NCBI RefSeq assembly: GCF_029873635.1
Contig: NC_080418.1
Coordinates: forward strand, 149,661,748-149,725,747
Direction: 5' to 3'
From: Malania oleifera
Lineage: Eukaryota > Streptophyta > Magnoliopsida > Santalales > Ximeniaceae
Length of the DNA: 64,000 nt
In this document: in pieces, positions 44,401 through 56,840 of the stretch
How positions within the stretch are numbered: position 1 is the stretch's first letter
Layout: every line of letters starts with the position of its first letter
Notes under the pieces: model-generated
Databases searched by the model: none
What the model saw: only the letters and a program-made list of their open reading frames with translations
Told to the model about the DNA's origin: nothing
Made by a program: the position numbers and the translations under genes

Positions 44401-47400
44401 AAACACGTTTTTTTAGACAAACCAACTAACGTGTAGTGCATAACATTGCGTTATATTTAGACTTGGCACTCAATTGGGCCGCAACAGTTTGTTTTTTACT
44501 CTTCCAAGAAACGAGATTACCAACAAATACATGATGCCTGGTTGTGGATCACCTATCACAGGGTGGCTTAGCGCAATGTGCATCTGTATAACCATGAATG
44601 CAGTTGCGATGCGGATTCTAATACAAAAGATCTCTTCCGTTGCACCTTTGAGATACTGCAAGATACAAATGCAGCAACATTTTCTGGGAGAATTTAGGAA
44701 ATAACTCACAACACTTTCTGCAAAAGATAAGTTTGATTGCAGTTAGCAACAAATCACCAGCATCTGGTAATAATTTGCAGATCTGGTCCATAGGTGTATA
44801 GCGTTCTTGGATTCCAACAACATAGTCTCATCTAAAAGACCTAGAATATGCTTTCTTTGTGACAAGACATCCCTGCATGAAATCTGCTTGCTTTTGTACC
44901 CAAGAAATATTTTTGTGGCCCAAGTCTTTGGTGTGAAACTTACTTTGGAGAAACTGCTTCAGACTCTAGAGTGATGGTCCTAAGAACCCTAAAACCTTGA
45001 AGTCATCATCGTGATGATGTACAATATTGCGAATGCTCTCCATCAAAATTAACACACTCTTCACCAAAATCATTGCTGAAAACATATCTTGCCACTGTCT
45101 CTTGTGTCAACAATGCTCCAGAGCTCCTTTTGAAAAACTAACTTCATAATTGCATTCAGAGGTACTAATTAGCTTACCCCTTAAATTTTATATCGGCTGC
45201 CGATGCTTGCACTCTAACTTGCTGGTCACCTTCTGGTAGGGCAATGCCATGCACTGATGCATGACGAGTTTTCTGGAAAAGTTCTTCACTCCAATTTGGT
45301 TTGGATGGTCTTGGTTGTCTGGGGCTATAGAACATGTTTTTGAAGCAAAAAAAGGCTTGTGGGTGCTCTTGTGTTTGTTTATAGGTTAGAATTGTTTGAT
45401 CTTGGATGATTTTGTTTGCTCATTACTATCTTATGTGAATGTTTTGCATCTCTGCTAAGGTGGCATTTATTGATTATGTGTGATTGACACTTGTCTAAAG
45501 CATGTGTTGCTATCCAGTATATCTCAGTGATGGAATCGATGAACCCCAAGTCTTGTTTCCTCTATGTTGTCACAAATTACAACTAAAAATCTATTTGGTG
45601 ACAACTACTTGTAGTGGTTCAAGCCAGTCAAGATCTTGACCAGCCTAGGCAAGCTCAAACACCTTCTTTAGGCGTCGATTGTTTCCTTATTGTGCAACCC
45701 AATGACCCTTCAAACTGCTAGAAGGTGTATGCACCTTGATATGTCTTAAGGAGATACAAGATTATGCTAAAGTGTTGTATTCTAGTAATTTGACTTGTAT
45801 ATATGGTTTGTTGTCAGTGTATTTTCAACTAAAACAACAGGAAAACAAGTGTCACTGAGCACTTTGTAAAGATGAAGCGAACTAATGAGGAACCAGCATT
45901 GTCCAACTCATAGTAGTACATGTCTATTAGATGCCAAGACAGAGGGAGCATATGATTGTTCTTTGGGTCCAAGCTTGATTGAAGCCTAAGTTTGAAACAG
46001 TCCAATTTTAGATTCTTGGTAATACAGAGTTGCCTTCTTTAGCTGCTGTTTACCCGCTTGTACTTTGTACTTCTTCTGGCACTCATTCTGTGCCCTTGGT
46101 CTGCATGTCCTGGTTTCTGGTTCTGAAAAGTTTGTTTTTGCCGCGCAAAGTAGTTCTAGGGGCATTTAAGTAATCATGGAGGAAGGGATAGACGTGGGAA
46201 AGGCAGGGGTGTGGGATTCTATTGAGTGGTGTTGGCATCTCTCATGGTAGACTTCCACAAGTAGTCAATGCAGCCACCACAGATTCTACCTCTACTAGTT
46301 GAGCCACTGGAGATCAGCATACCATATCTGTCTCATTTGAAGAGTATATAAAGTTCTCGATCTTTCAACTACACCCCTTGATCGGATGGGTTACCGTACA
46401 GTTTGTGTGTCATCCAGAATCTTTCCCACTAGTTTTTTGTGTCATAGATTCCATTGTCCCGATCATATGACAGGTACAACCAATATATTTTCTGCCCTGC
46501 AGTTCAACTTACCTCGTGTTAGTCTTGCCAATGGGTCTATTACTACATTTAGGGGAATAGGGAGAGTTAACCCTACTTCATCCATCTCTTTTCTTTTGCT
46601 CTGTATTCCTTCACTTTTAATCTCATGTCTGTTAGCAAGATGACAAAATCAATGAATTGTTCCATAGCATTTTTCTCATTCTATTGTCATTTGGGATTTG
46701 AAGATGCAGAAGATGATTGGTGGAGGACATGTGGTTAGTGGACTTCTCTACTTTTGAGTCATTGTCTCCTTCTACTACTTTTACTGCTGTTGCCACACTG
46801 CTTCAAATCCATTTCATCTTGGTCATCCTTAGTTGGAGAAGACTAGTTTGTGGCTTTGGTTGTGTGTCAGTTTGGAGTGTGAATCTTGTTAGTTAGGAAA
46901 GCATCATCATGATGCATTTGCTTCTTGAGTCAATACATAGGTTGTTATCGCTAGCTTCTTATGGTGTTTGGTGTCCTAGTCATGTCAAAAGTTGAGGTTC
47001 TACCCAAAAGTGGCTTGGCCTTATTTAATAAAAGACTGTTCCAAGTTATTTAATATGTTTGGTGCCTTTTGTTCCAAAATAACGACTTAGTTAAATTTAC
47101 CTACCTACCAACTATTTCGTAGTGAGAATGCCGAAGGATGCTTTAGCACCCAACTCAGTACCTATACGACTAGATCTAGAATGATTCTTTACTCATCTTG
47201 TGCCCACATTCCCCAACAAAATGGGGTTGTAGAGTGGAAAAATATGCATATTCTTGAAGTCACTTGTACCTTGTTGTATCAAATGAATATACTCAAAGTT
47301 TATGGCCTGATGTGCTCATTGCTTGCTCCCTTATCAACAGAATGCCATCCTCTGTCCTTGGTGATGTGATAGCTAATCTTGTTCTCCTTCATGCAGCTCC

Positions 47401-50400
47401 ATTGTTCCCACTGCCTCCTTGTATATTTGGATGAGTCCCCATTATTAGCTCCAGGGTAGGTAATTTGGATCCTTGTGTCGTTCCTTTATCTCTGATGATG
47501 TTACCTTCTTTGAGGCTACCCCATATTAGTATTGACTACTAGAGTTTTGCCGATCATGATATGTCCTTTCCTTTGCCTAGTTGTCTTCTAAGTTTTCATC
47601 TTGGTTGAACCCTCTAGTCACTTGGATATATACTCAAAGTTTTATGGCCTGATGTGCTCAGTGCTTGCTCCCTTATCAACAGAATACCATCCTCTGTCCT
47701 TAGTGATGAGATAGCTAATCTTGTTCTCCTTCACGCAGCTCCATTGTTCCCACTGCCTCCTTGTATATTTGGATGAGCCCTATGTCCATTATTAGCTCCA
47801 GGGTAGGTAATTTGGATTCTTGTGTTGTTCCTTTATCTCTAATGATGTTAACTTATTTGAGGCTACACCATATTACTATTGACTACTAGAGTTTTGCCGA
47901 TCATGATATGTCCTTTCCTTTGCCTAGTCATCTTCTAAGTTTTCATCTTGGTTGAACCCTCTAGCACTTGGATCATCTAATCTGCAAGCGCACATGTGAC
48001 AAAGGAGGAGAGATTCCTCTAGATCCTAATGTCACTCCTTTGGATTCCTCGTGTGGTGATAGTCTCCTGTGATATTGATTATTGACCTACTTATTGTTGT
48101 TTGGAAAGGTTAACACACATGTACCCAATATCCAATTTCTAACTTTGTTATGATTTTTTCACCTTTGTAATATTTTTTTATTGCTATGTCATTTGTTTCC
48201 CTTTCCAAGTATGTGTTAGAAGCCTTATCCCTCTTTGGGTGGAGAGCTACAATGGAGGAAGTGATGTGCCACTTCCTGCTTGTAAGTCTGGTTTTGTTGT
48301 TATTGGGCGTATATTGTGAAGGTCGATCTTGTTGGTTCTGTGCCTCGCCTTGTTGCCCAAGGCTATAGTCATATCTATGGTTTAGACTACAAGTTCTTCT
48401 TGGTTGCCAAAATTACACAGTTCGTTTGTTTCTCTCTCATTGGCCATTGCATCAGTTAGATGTGAAGAATGCTTTCTTCCATTGGGATCTTAAGGAGGTC
48501 ACTATGGAGCAACCACATGAGCTTGTTGTTCAAGAGGAGTGAAGCTGGTCTCAAGGAGTCTCCTCAAGCATGGTTTGGCAGATTCAGTGCTATAGTACTT
48601 GATTTTGGCCTTTAGAGATGTGTGATAGCTCACTTTTTATTCTACCACCATACTACTGTTGGAAGGATTTCGCTGGTTGTCTACGTGAATGATATTGTTA
48701 TACTACTTATGATAGCTGGGGTATGCAACTAAAGGTTTGGAACCATTGAAACGCTTCTCAGGCATTAGAAGTATTGAGATCTCATATGGGAATTGTCCTG
48801 TAAGTATGTTATAGATCTTTCGGAGGAGACTGGATTTTGGCTTGAATAAATGAGCCAAGCCTGAACGTGACGACTTTGCTTATTTTAGCTCGTGAGTAGC
48901 TCTATTACAAGCTTGGTTGGTTTGATAATAGACTTGTTCGTGGGCTTGGATTAGGCTTAGATAGTGGGCTTGTTTAGTCTTAAAAGGCGTGGGCTGCTGG
49001 GCATGGGCTTGTTTTGCTCAATTTCAGCTGATGTGTAACTTATGAAACAAATCAAACAAAAACCCTAGTTTCAGTTCTCTTCTCATATAGTCATTCTGCT
49101 TCTTCCAGCTCCTCTTCCCCCCCTGGCTCTTCAATCTTGCATCTCCTTGTTGCTCTCCCTGCTCCTCTTGGCAATTCCTGCATGTTGCGGTCTCGTCTCA
49201 GGCTCTCGTCTCCCCTCTCGTCTCTGCAACTGGTGAGTTTATAGAATGCATTTCAGATTGCTTTAGTATAATAGCCCAAAGTTAGATTCCCTCTCATCAC
49301 TCGTTACTTAGATGTTGCTATTTCAGATTTATATTAGATATTTAATGCTTTTTCAATGGATGAATAAGAAAAGCGGAATGGCTGCTGCCCACCCAAAATG
49401 CTGCCTGATTGCTTCAAACTTGATGGCAACTTCATGCTACACTATACACACATAAACATAGTGTAGTCTGCCTATCCAAACTTGAACATGTTAAGGCTTG
49501 GCTTGGCTCTGCTCATTTGCTGCCTTAGTTGAGCCACCCTCCGACAGAAGATCCACAACCTGACATTGTGTTTTGTTGGTGCTAACTTGGCATCCTTAGA
49601 ACCAAGCTTTGGTTGCACAGTCGAGCCGATTCCTATATGACATCTGAATTGATTTGGCTGAAGAACATGTTAGAAGAAATTTGTTTTCCACAGTCGTGGC
49701 CTATGGAGTTGATTTGTGATAAGCAGGTAGTTATTTCATATTGTCTCCAATCTGGGTTTTCATGTGAGGACAAAATTTACTGGGGTTGATTGTCATTTTG
49801 TTCAGGAGGAACTTGTGCAGAAGCTCATTACAACCTCTCACTTTAAGTGAGAATATCAGCTAGCCGATTCACTTACCAGACCTTTAGGGATGCCCGGGTA
49901 GAGATCATTTGTAACAAGCTAGGAGGATGTGATATCTATGTTCCAGCTTGAGGGGGGAGTGATACTGGTTTCTTAGTGTGTTGTTGTTGTTCGTTAGTGT
50001 GAGTTGATAAGGGTATGATGGTCACATTATAATGTACATGATATATTATAAAGAGATAGGGAGACCTATCGGTAAGTTGGTTCTCACATTTCAACAAATT
50101 CTTTTATTCTCTTCTTCTCTCTGTGATATCTGATTTCCTCTTGTCATGGTTGAATGACCAAATTACCCAGTTTGATTTGCTGTTAACAATTATTTTGTTT
50201 TTTGGCACAATAATTTTTATATATTCAGGATATTGAACTTGAATATGTTGCAGAGGATGGGAGGAGTGGTACATTCGTCATTGGCAATGATCATTTTCCA
50301 GCAGCCCTCTTGGATCTTCCTTGCATTGTGGAGTCGTACAAAACATATGATGATAATGTGCTAATTAAAACTGCTGACATTGGTCAAGTAGGACACTGCA

Positions 50401-51395
50401 ATGATATTAATGTTCCTAAGAATAGAAAGTGAGCACCTCTAAAAACTTTTGGTTTTTAACAGATGATTATGGTAAGAGAAGAAGGTGATGCTGCTCCAGA
50501 TGATGTGGAGTATAGACATGGCCTTACTCCTCCCATGAGGGATGCTCGGAAACGCAGATTTCGTAGGGAGCCAGATCTAAATGTACAGATACTTTATCAG
50601 ACGTAATTTATATATTTTTTTAATGAAAAAATGCCAACTTGGTGCAACAGAGAGAGAATTTTTTATTTTATGTTATTTATCTTTCAACAAATGAGCATGT
50701 GTAGGAGGAAACGAATGAGGGATGCCACTATCATGTTTTTTCCCTTTTTGTCTAGATTTATTGTACTGGCTGTGATTTTCTAACCCCTCCTTTTTTTGGC
50801 AGCCTGAGCTTGTGCGGCGTGTTGAGAAAGATCTTTCAAATATAATGGCTGGTGGAACAGCTGAAAATGTTGATATCCTTGCATGTTATATTAGTAACTC
50901 TACTTTTGCTATTACCCTTTCAGATCACAATGGCAAACTTGGCAACTGGTTAAATAATTTGCTGCAAGATTTTATTGGCTTCTCAAAGATTCATTATCTG
51001 AACTCTTTTTTTTTTTTTTTTGGGGGGGGTGGTGTGGTTGTGCTTTTGTTTAGTGCTCGATCATGTGAAAACAGAAGTAATTGTATCCTTGTGTGATTGA
51101 TACAAGCACACGTCTTTATCACAAGCCTTTCTGCTTAGCATAACGGCTACTTTGGCATTTAGGGCCCAGATTATATTAGATAATGCCCAAATTATATTAG
51201 ACCCTGATTGTTCCTTAACCGAGTAGCTCACATGTTGAAGCAGTTGAACAAGAGGAAGATGGTGATGAAAATGCTCGTAATGTGAATAAGAAAGCTGTGC
51301 CTGCACCTGCGCCAAAGCCTAAGGTTCCTGAAGCTGAAACTAATGCTGGGGAACCCGACAGAAGTGATTCCGACGAGTCTGATGATTCAATATAA
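41433..51395 (+). CDS. TAF7: Transcription initiation factor TFIID subunit 7
   Basis: TAF7 is a component of TFIID, which recognises core promoters for RNA polymerase II. Coding exons are 41433-41547, 50254-50387, 50463-50582, 50803-50872 and 51232-51395. They are all in phase and give 200 residues, against 203 for Arabidopsis TAF7 as I recall it. The start MEEQFILRVPPSVSERIDRL is the conserved opening of the TAFII55 domain. Further hallmarks are EDGRSGTFVIGN, ALLDLPCIVESYKTYDD, KTADIGQMIMV, YRHGLTPPMRDARKRRFRRE and a Lys/Pro then Asp/Ser-rich tail ending SDSDESDDSI. Intron 1 is about 8.7 kb and full of transposon remains. Introns 1-3 are GT-AG, while intron 4 is U12-type AT-AC. For exon 2 the acceptor ttgcag at 50253 keeps frame; an upstream tcag does not. 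The exons look intact, so the gene is probably functional. Confidence 0.95.
42060..42665 (+). mobile_element. L1-type LINE reverse-transcriptase fragment
   Basis: In TAF7 intron 1. Broken frames show RT signatures: an RQGDPL-like phrase near 42190, HLKFAYDTIFF near 42320 (the usual FADDT motif is altered to FAYDT) and FEKILGLKINMSKS (42410-42450). The fragment is truncated at both ends, with several stops and shifts. Confidence 0.65.
42668..42932. repeat. Two tandem copies, 137-bp period, ~95% alike
   Basis: ttcggtttggttca begins at 42668 and again at 42805. About 128 bases match with only a handful of differences, indicating a recent duplication inside TAF7 intron 1. Confidence 0.9.
43109..44117 (-). 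mobile_element. 3' LTR of a minus-strand copia element, split by a MITE
   Basis: The LTR runs leftward from about 44117, next to a ...cttgagtgg junction. Its other end (43109-43195, with tataaatagagggagagacc in complement) resembles the LTR at 49960-50096. About 840 bp of foreign DNA lies between these parts. Confidence 0.5.
43197..44045. mobile_element. MITE-like DNA element nested in a copia LTR
   Basis: The ends catggttgttagaatc (left) and, in complement, catagttgtcaaatcg (right) are imperfect inverted repeats. Subterminal text is full of gattcga/tgaatc phrases. It interrupts the copia LTR. Confidence 0.5.
44118..45250 (-). mobile_element. Ty1/copia pol remnant (RT end, RNase H), minus strand, broken
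   Basis: Reading the minus strand downward shows late reverse transcriptase (about 45050-44700) and the RNase H region with SWKSKKQT near 44500. The C-terminal GACDIYAPA-type ending lies near 44130. A fossil with several breaks, inside TAF7 intron 1. Confidence 0.7.
47289..47960. repeat. ~337-bp tandem duplication inside the copia fossil
   Basis: tatactcaaagttt begins at about 47289 and again at about 47627. The copies are closely similar throughout, including gatcatgatatgtcctttcc. Confidence 0.9.
48848..49518. mobile_element. hAT-like element with a leader-like interior, nested in copia
   Basis: The left end (aatgagccaagcctgaac) and right end in complement (aatgagcagagccaagcc) are imperfect inverted repeats. 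The interior (about 49060-49230) contains aaaaccctag and a CT-rich leader-like stretch ending ctctgcaactg before gtgagttt, a plausible splice donor. No transposase frame remains. Confidence 0.5.
49960..50096 (+). mobile_element. 3' LTR of the plus-strand copia element
   Basis: Starts TGATACTGG directly after the aggggggag polypurine tract. It contains the tatattataaag TATA-like stretch and an end near tttcaaca. It resembles the minus-strand copia LTR at 43109-43195. The exact right end is uncertain. Confidence 0.55.
50873..51231 (+). other. U12-type AT-AC intron of TAF7
   Basis: The 5' splice site is ATATCCTT (50873-50880). A branch-site consensus TTCCTTAAC lies at 51211-51219, and the intron ends ...AC at 51231, twelve bases after it. 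All three match minor-spliceosome consensus exactly. Splicing here keeps frame (GTT G|AT GTT GAA, giving NVDVEAVEQEEDG). I found no GT-AG alternative that keeps frame and the conserved GGTAENV segment. Confidence 0.9.
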
Positions 51396-51640
51396 CACCT
51401 GCAGAACTTGAAATTTGACATCAACCAGATGGGTGTTTTCCACTGTAATGGTGGCATGAAGGTAGTGTGAGGCACTCTAGATTCCAGTCTCTTCCAATGT
51501 GTCTTGTATCAATTTAATTGCTGTCCTGTATTTATGGTGGGAATGTATTCCATTTGACGTGTTTTGTTATATTTCAGTTGTAAATTTGCTCGTATAAGCC
51601 TTAACACCAAGTCTTACACGCCTCGTTCTCTTGATCTCCT
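51396..51640 (+). other. Probable 3' UTR of TAF7
   Basis: Non-coding sequence after the TAA at 51393-51395. No canonical AATAAA is evident, and the end is a guess. Confidence 0.4.
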
Positions 51641-51647
51641 TGTTTTC

Positions 51648-53189
51648 ATATATATATATATATGTTCTATTGATCACGAGAAAACTTTGGAGAGAAATGA
51701 GAAGTTGAAATCCCTGGCATGGGTTGCAGCAGGTTCCAACTGCCTTGAAATTGGATTTGTATAAATTTGAATGAAATTTAAATAATATTGGATTGCATTC
51801 AAACTCCCAATGTATGTTATGGTAGCTCTATGTTGGACTCTTGCCAATATGCTTGTGGAAGTGTTGCAATCCCCTAACATTACATAAGGAAGATCCTAGC
51901 TAATCTAAAGCTTGTCAGGAAACATCTTTGGATAACATAACTGAGAGTTCAGGATAAAGTGGGATGATATCGTTTGGATCGGAGTTGGGGTAGTAGTTAT
52001 GAAATCTTAATAGAGATGGATCGTGGTTTGATCGAGATTGCTATATTATGGCTTTAGGCCATTAGAAGAGGCACGACCCTTTGGCCTATCATAATAATAA
52101 ATGGGGAGCTTAAATAAGGTCCTGGTGTTAAAACTCACATTTCAGTATGCAACTGTGACATGGAATTATAAAAACTGTTGTGTACTTGAATACACACACG
52201 TGTGAAAAGAATGTAAGGTATAAATGAAATTGAATTCAATTATTCGACTGTTTTTAATAATTCAGATAATGTGACATCTAAGTGTGTATTTTGTAAGAGA
52301 GTGAGTGTAGGAGAGACATATAGTGTGGTTTTGTGGCGCTATTAGACCCAATCCTAAACCCTAAAAGAGAGAAATCATTTCGGATTCTCTATCCAAGTTT
52401 ATTAAATTTGATCCACTTAATCATTTTTTAAGAATTCACATGATGTCACACTAATTGAGTTGTAAAGCAAGTAAGTGTTCGAAAGATATAGCTGTAAAAT
52501 TTTTGACTCTGCAAACTTCCGTAAGAGCCCCATTCTAGAAGGTCTTCATTTTAAAAAGTGCTAAATTTTCATATGCTCGAAAGTGAATCGAACTCTACTA
52601 GTAAAAAGTAGATACAAGATTACTCAAACAATCTTTATATATATATATATATAAATTTTTTTAAGTTCACAAAATTGCATAAGAAACACATTTTCAAAGT
52701 GGATCGAATTCCATTATTAAAAAGCAGGCACAAAATTGCTAGAACAATCTTCGTTCCCTCTCTTAAAAAGAGAGGTAATGTGGCAGCATCCATTTTGAAA
52801 GCCATTCTTCTACATCTGATCCACATGGTTAACGTAATTTTTTCTAGTAGTAAATAAACTTAGACGATTACTTTGGAGACATAAATTGGTAGGGCATGAG
52901 GAATATAATAATGGAGATCATAACCAACTCCAATGGGGGGTGGCTGGCGTTGTTTTCATTAATTTAAGCTATTTTCATTATTCAAGATCAGGTAGATGCC
53001 AGCTTGCTCTGAGCAGATGTGGTCTCAGTGTTGACTCTTATCTCTTGAGATCTGCTGCCCTTCTTTTTCTAACCCATAATCAGATTTGTAAACCATGCAA
53101 ATCAATTTATCAAAAGAAGAAGCAAACCCTAGTTTAATGCTACTACTACTTGGCTACCTACATAGCCAAACAGAGCTCTGCATAGGTCA

Positions 53190-53231
<42 letters not shown>

Positions 53232-54524
53232 AAGATTTTCATCTCTTAAAATTTATCTTTGATTATAAACTTATAATTATGAATCTGTGAAAGAAGCACT
53301 TTTTCTTTTTCTTTTTTTAAATATGGAAAAAATAAAGATTGAAAATGTTGACTTCCTTAGTAGGGATGTTTGGAGGGATCCAAAAATAAACGAATTAATT
53401 ATTATTTGAGCTACTTATTTTAAAACTTGTTCTTATTTCTATGATCTCAAACATTTCTTATCCTGCGTTTGTCAGTAAGAAATTCGAGTTTTGAATTTAA
53501 AGTTATGTGAATATGGACGAATGGTAATGTAAATTATATTTTATATAATTTTTTTTTCCAGATTCACAAAATTCAAATTCAAATCTCAAAAATTATATTG
53601 TCAAACACTATTTTATATTATTTTCCAATAAAATGACTGAATTAAACTATTTTTAAAAAACCAAGCTGGACCATGTGCAGTCCTGCTTTGTACTTTTACT
53701 TTTTTTTTTTTGAAAAAATAAAAAAGTAAATATTTTTAATGAATTATTTATTTGATCAGTGCAGTGGGTTTTCCAATATGAAACGACTGTGTGTAAATGT
53801 GTATATGTGCATAGACTAATGCTTAATTAATACACTTAAATTATGTATGTGATCATGCACAAATACTTTATTGTATTAATATGAAAGTACTTTTACGACA
53901 TAATTAAAGCTCTTTGGATGGAATTAACCAAGAAGGACTTATTTATAAGTACTTAATTGTACTTAGAGACAGACATGATGAGTAGTAATACTCTGTTTAG
54001 CCACTAAACATGTTTTTGTTTTGTTGGGTCTTGGGCAGGCATGCAGCATACATTATTCTGTACGAATTTAATTTTGTTTTTCCTTAAGCCGATCTACGCC
54101 CATATATGTATTATTATTAAACTAAGTGCGATTTAAAAAATGTCAAAAATAATTTTGGATCATGGAATATTGTGTTTTATATTGTATAATCGCTAAATTA
54201 TTAATTAAATATTAAATTATATTAATTATAAAGCTAAAAAATTATGCACGTATTATGTATTGAGGATATTAATTAAAAGATTGTGTCTTTTCATTAAAAT
54301 ACGGGTGTTTCTTGGGAAATGATTAGAAAAATTAAGGGTTTGTTTGCTTGTAAGAGTAGTTTTTTTTTTTTTTTTCCAAATTTTTAAAGATGTACAAATT
54401 TATCAATTTATTTTTATTTTTGTTAACATTTATAAAGTGAAGAGAAATTAATTAGGTCAGCAACTTCTGGGAGGGAGGGGATGACTGCAGCCACTCCCAA
54501 ATTACTTGCAAGTCAACACAATGG

Positions 54525-54591
<67 letters not shown>

Positions 54592-54620
54592 GTTTTTTTT
54601 TTTTTTGGTCAATGATTTTA
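51648..54620. other. AT-rich intergenic DNA with microsatellites and a MITE, no gene seen
   Basis: AT repeats lie at 51648-51662, 52636-52653 and 53190-53229. A (CT)n(AT)n compound repeat lies at 54529-54588. Two ~53-bp related segments (gtgRatcgaa...aacaatctt) occur at about 52584 and 52700. A foldback MITE-like element lies at about 53465-53622 (tgcgtttgtcag against ctgtcaaacacta-type ends). No coding signal. Confidence 0.5.
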
Positions 54621-54625
54621 TGAGA

Positions 54626-54630
54626 TAGAG
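54626..54630. repeat. Target-site duplication, left copy (tagag)
   Basis: tagag directly precedes the LTR at 54631 and directly follows it at 56841-56845. Confidence 0.85.
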
Positions 54631-54930
54631 TGTAAAGACTCGGAGAATTTATAGTAATTAAATAATAAGAAAAGGAAATAAAAGGGAAATTTCATAGAAA
54701 AGGAGAGGGTCTCGTCAACGAATTGTCATCTTAGGCTCGTCGACGTTGACACGTGTTTCGTCGACGAGAAGATACTGAGAAGATAGTTTTCTGGACCTGA
54801 ATTTCGTCAACAAGAAGTAAGGATTCGTCGACGAACCACCTTCATGGACTCGTTGACGAGGCCACATGGACAACATTTTATATATAGCCCTAAAATGGAT
54901 TTTTGATGGGAAATTCATTTTATAATTCTT

Positions 54931-54993
<63 letters not shown>

Positions 54994-56840
54994 AAACGGT
55001 TTCTTTGCCTTCTCTCTAAGATTTTAGTTCTGTCTCTTCCCGGTTCGACGATCAGAAGCTACCACAAGGATTTTAGGAAGATTCTCTACAACCTAACTGG
55101 AGCGGAAATTCAATTTGAGCAGTTTGGGAACCATCCTAAAATTTGGGTAAGTGAATTTTTAGATATTTTCAATATTACCAGTATTATTTGGGGTTAGATT
55201 TTGTATACTATGAGAATATACTAGTATTTTGTGAAATAAATTTGGGGTGTTATATTTTCAGGAATAGGGTGTTTTGGGCCCCTATAGTCATAGGTTGAGG
55301 ACCCCAGCAGGTATCTATTCGGGAGCCCAAGTAATTATAGTTCAAGAAATTATGAATAAGCAATCTTAAGAAATATGTGTATATTGAGTTTCTGGAAAAT
55401 ATGTATATGTAAATGCAGGTTTTTGGGGTTGGTGCACCAAGGGTGCGAGAGTTGAGTGGAGGCCAGTCTCCCAGTCGAATAGGTAAGAGAAATATGTTAT
55501 GTTAAGAATTTTAGAAAGTTTCCAGAAAATTATGTATATATCAATATTATTATTCAGTTTTCCAGAATATTATTATTATATCAGGAGATGCAAATTTTAG
55601 AGCATGAAATTTAATTACTCAATTGTGGGCATGAGTTTATTACAGTTTAGTATAGTATTTATACAATTTTACTAATATCATGTTTTACAGTTTATTAGCA
55701 GAAAATATTGATATGCAGTTTTCATAAAATATGATTTATAGTATTATTTAGAATGTCATGACTTCAAAACCATAACATTCAGTTATTCAGTCAGAAATTT
55801 AGATTATGTAGATCAATTTAAACATGCTATGGTTATTTCAAAATCATGGTAAAAACAGTAAGATAATTATATATATTAGTACTAAATAGTATCAGACCCT
55901 AAGGAAATATTTAGTCAGATTCAGACAGCAGAGCACGTACCGTTGCAATTTCAGATCAAAGTGCAACCACATATCTCAGATAGTGTATGGATTCCGTCTA
56001 CCGTGCTAGGAGAGATTGCAGTCTCCCTAGAGAGTTGGGTTGAGGTGGCCGGTTTAACGAAGTAGAGTAGTATCGTGCCCGGCGAGACTGCAGTGGGCCA
56101 GATTGTTGATTGGTAGAGTTTTAGATTGACTTACTTGGTAGGCCAACCAGAGTTAAGTCCCACTTACGGGCCGCACAACCCTATCATAAGGGGTTAAATC
56201 ATGACATTTAGATTCCAGGGTATTATCACAGTTGTTTATATATATATATATACAGATTTACAGTACAGCAGTAGATTTACTATGATACTAGAATTAAGTG
56301 TAACTAGAAAATTCAGATATACAATTGTATTTTAAATTATAATAAATGTAATCTGTACGATACATTAGACTATCAATTTTACAATTTTAGTATTATATCA
56401 GTATATCACATGTGTAACTCAGTTGCCACACACTAATAATAGCATATTTCTTCTTACTGAGCGTTGTCTCATCCCAGTGACTTAACATTTTTCAGGTGAT
56501 CTAACTAGGCGAGCATATCAGGCTCATGGGTAGAGAAGTTCTTGCGCTGCCCTTTTTGGAAGGGTGAGTGTGTCTTGGGTGTTGGTTGTTTGAGATAGAT
56601 CCCAAAATTTTTGATTGATGTCACTGGGTATTTTGTGATGTATATTTTGGGACTTTCTAGATTTATTCTATTGTAAATATAGTATACAGTTTTATATGTA
56701 CCGCTGCTTAGGAATGTATTGCGTACAGAGTTTCCTTAGTGTTCCCTTGGGCCTGAGATGTGTTTAGCAAATAATACAGGGAGATTTGCTATATATGTTT
56801 AAGTGGAAAAAAAAATGGCATGAAAAATCAGGTCGTTACA
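54631..56840 (+). mobile_element. Solo LTR, Ty3/gypsy family A (2,210 bp)
   Basis: Runs from TGTAAAGACTC to GGTCGTTACA with a perfect 5-bp duplication (tagag). The motif array is at about 54711-54868, the TATA box (tttatatatagc) at 54877-54888 and a long (CT)n leader at 54933-54990. Its middle differs considerably from the copies at 6222 and 57246, so it is a separate subfamily. The gcacaaccc and ccacacactaat blocks are at about 56170 and 56425. Confidence 0.88.
54711..54888 (+). promoter_or_regulatory. U3 motif array plus TATA box in family A LTR (copy 3)
   Basis: About six copies of tcgtcgacga or close variants (tcgtcaacga, tcgttgacga) lie directly upstream of the TATA box. Confidence 0.65.

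Larger units (their letters stand above)
45480..49959 (+). mobile_element. Ty1/copia internal region, plus strand, broken
   Basis: Parts in order: gag-like start near 45540, protease/linker region (HMTG..., about 46460-46640), integrase (PQQNGVVEWKN, about 47205-47260), reverse transcriptase pieces (about 48350-48720), RNase H (about 49640-49860) and a polypurine tract (49948-49958). A DNA element lies within it at 48848-49518 and a ~337-bp internal duplication at 47289-47960. Heavily broken. Confidence 0.75.

Noticed and set aside
50229-50253. Alternative TAF7 exon 2 start at the upstream tcag
   Set aside because: From the exon 1 donor at 41548 it gives an immediate stop. The acceptor at 50253 restores the conserved SFS-EDGRSGTF join.
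51215-51475. 86-codon minus-strand frame over the last TAF7 exon
   Set aside because: It is antisense to a confirmed TAF7 coding exon. The Ser/Ala-rich text is a shadow.
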